In this document: piece after piece, positions 5,415-5,739 of the stretch | How positions within the stretch are numbered: position 1 is the stretch's first letter | How the letters are laid out: the number at the start of each line of letters is the position of its first letter | Source of the DNA: Eudoraea sp. | Lineage (GTDB): Bacteria; Bacteroidota; Bacteroidia; Flavobacteriales; Flavobacteriaceae | Reading direction: 5' to 3' | DNA: 5,739 nucleotides | Assembly: GCA_013041785.1 (NCBI GenBank) | Contig: JABDRK010000047.1 | Coordinates: 1 to 5,739, forward strand | Position numbers and translations under genes: made by a program | The notes under the pieces: model-generated | What the model saw: the letters and a program-made list of their open reading frames with translations, nothing else | Told to the model about the DNA's origin: nothing | Database searches by the model: none

Positions 5415-5739
5415 GTGTTTATTTTTGATGCACATCTCGATCTGGCCATGAATGCCATGGAATGGAACCGCGACCTGAGGCTCCCTGTAGCCGCCATCAG
5501 GGAACGGGAAGCCCATTTGACTGATAAGCCCGACCGGGGAAAAAGTACCGTTTCCTTTCAGGCCATGAGAGCAGGAAATATTGGGCTGTGCATGGCTACC
5601 CAGATTGCCCGTTATGTGAAGGAAGGCAACGTTTTACCAGGGTGGCATTCCCCTGAACAGGCCTGGGCTCAAACACAGGGGCAATTGGCTTGGTATCGCG
5701 CTATGGAATCAGTAGGTGAAATGGTACAGATCAATACCC
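5415..5739 (+). CDS. Membrane dipeptidase, peptidase family M19 (N-terminal 108 residues; runs off right edge)
   Basis: An open frame reaches the window edge, encoding the first 108 residues of a renal-dipeptidase-like metallopeptidase. The opening DAHLDLAMN (residues 5-13) has the D-x-H-x-D zinc motif (H7 and D9), which normally sits at the start of the TIM barrel. Further family features are WNRDLR (17-22), GLCMATQIARY (57-67) and PGWHSPEQAWAQTQGQLAWY (75-94), typical of bacterial M19 proteins. No signal peptide is seen, so this version should be cytosolic despite the family name. The start is taken as GTG at 5415: an in-frame TAG lies at 5409-5411, and the next ATG (5448) would remove the zinc motif. 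It begins 9 bases after the previous stop. M19 enzymes cleave dipeptides, including ones with a C-terminal D-residue, and some relatives act on N-acyl D-amino acids, which fits the operon. The other zinc ligands lie outside the window. Confidence 0.88.
   Translation, partial: MFIFDAHLDLAMNAMEWNRDLRLPVAAIREREAHLTDKPDRGKSTVSFQAMRAGNIGLCMATQIARYVKEGNVLPGWHSPEQAWAQTQGQLAWYRAMESVGEMVQINT

Overview
The window looks like part of a chromosome from a member of the Bacteroidota, probably from the Flavobacteriia or Cytophagia side. This is inferred from three things: no recognisable Shine-Dalgarno sequence before most starts, a TAnnTTTG-type promoter box, and gene content typical of that phylum (a Tat-signal Gfo/Idh/MocA-like protein next to a DoxX-like membrane protein, and a GntP / RidA / D-threonine aldolase-fold / M19 dipeptidase cluster). 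GC content looks moderate by eye. No rRNA, tRNA, CRISPR array, insertion sequence or phage gene is visible, and coding density is high.

Left half (1-2382, minus strand, read right to left). First comes a class V aminotransferase-fold PLP enzyme with a Tat-like leader (2382-1111). A 154-base gap with a candidate promoter follows, then a small DoxX-family membrane protein (956-462). Its stop codon overlaps the start of a Gfo/Idh/MocA-family oxidoreductase (465 to beyond the left edge), which also carries a twin-arginine leader.

Centre (2383-2488). A 106-base divergent intergenic region contains two adjacent small inverted repeats and a near-match to a Bacteroidota -7 box facing right.

Right half (2489-5739, plus strand). 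Four tightly spaced genes (gaps of 11, 11 and 9 bases) form an apparent operon: a GntP-family permease, a RidA-family enamine/imine deaminase, a D-threonine aldolase/D-serine dehydratase-fold PLP enzyme with the H-x-C metal motif of D-serine dehydratases, and a zinc dipeptidase of family M19 that runs off the right edge.

How they may work together (inference): the GntP family includes the E. coli D-serine permease DsdX. PLP dehydration of D-serine or D-threonine releases enamine/imine intermediates, which RidA proteins hydrolyse. M19 dipeptidases can release D-residues from dipeptides. The right-hand operon therefore reads as a pathway for uptake and breakdown of D-hydroxy amino acids, possibly fed by D-residue-containing peptides. 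The divergent aminotransferase-fold enzyme may belong to the same regulon, but its likely export sets it apart. The individual families are well known. The new part, if any, is the combination and the exact substrate.
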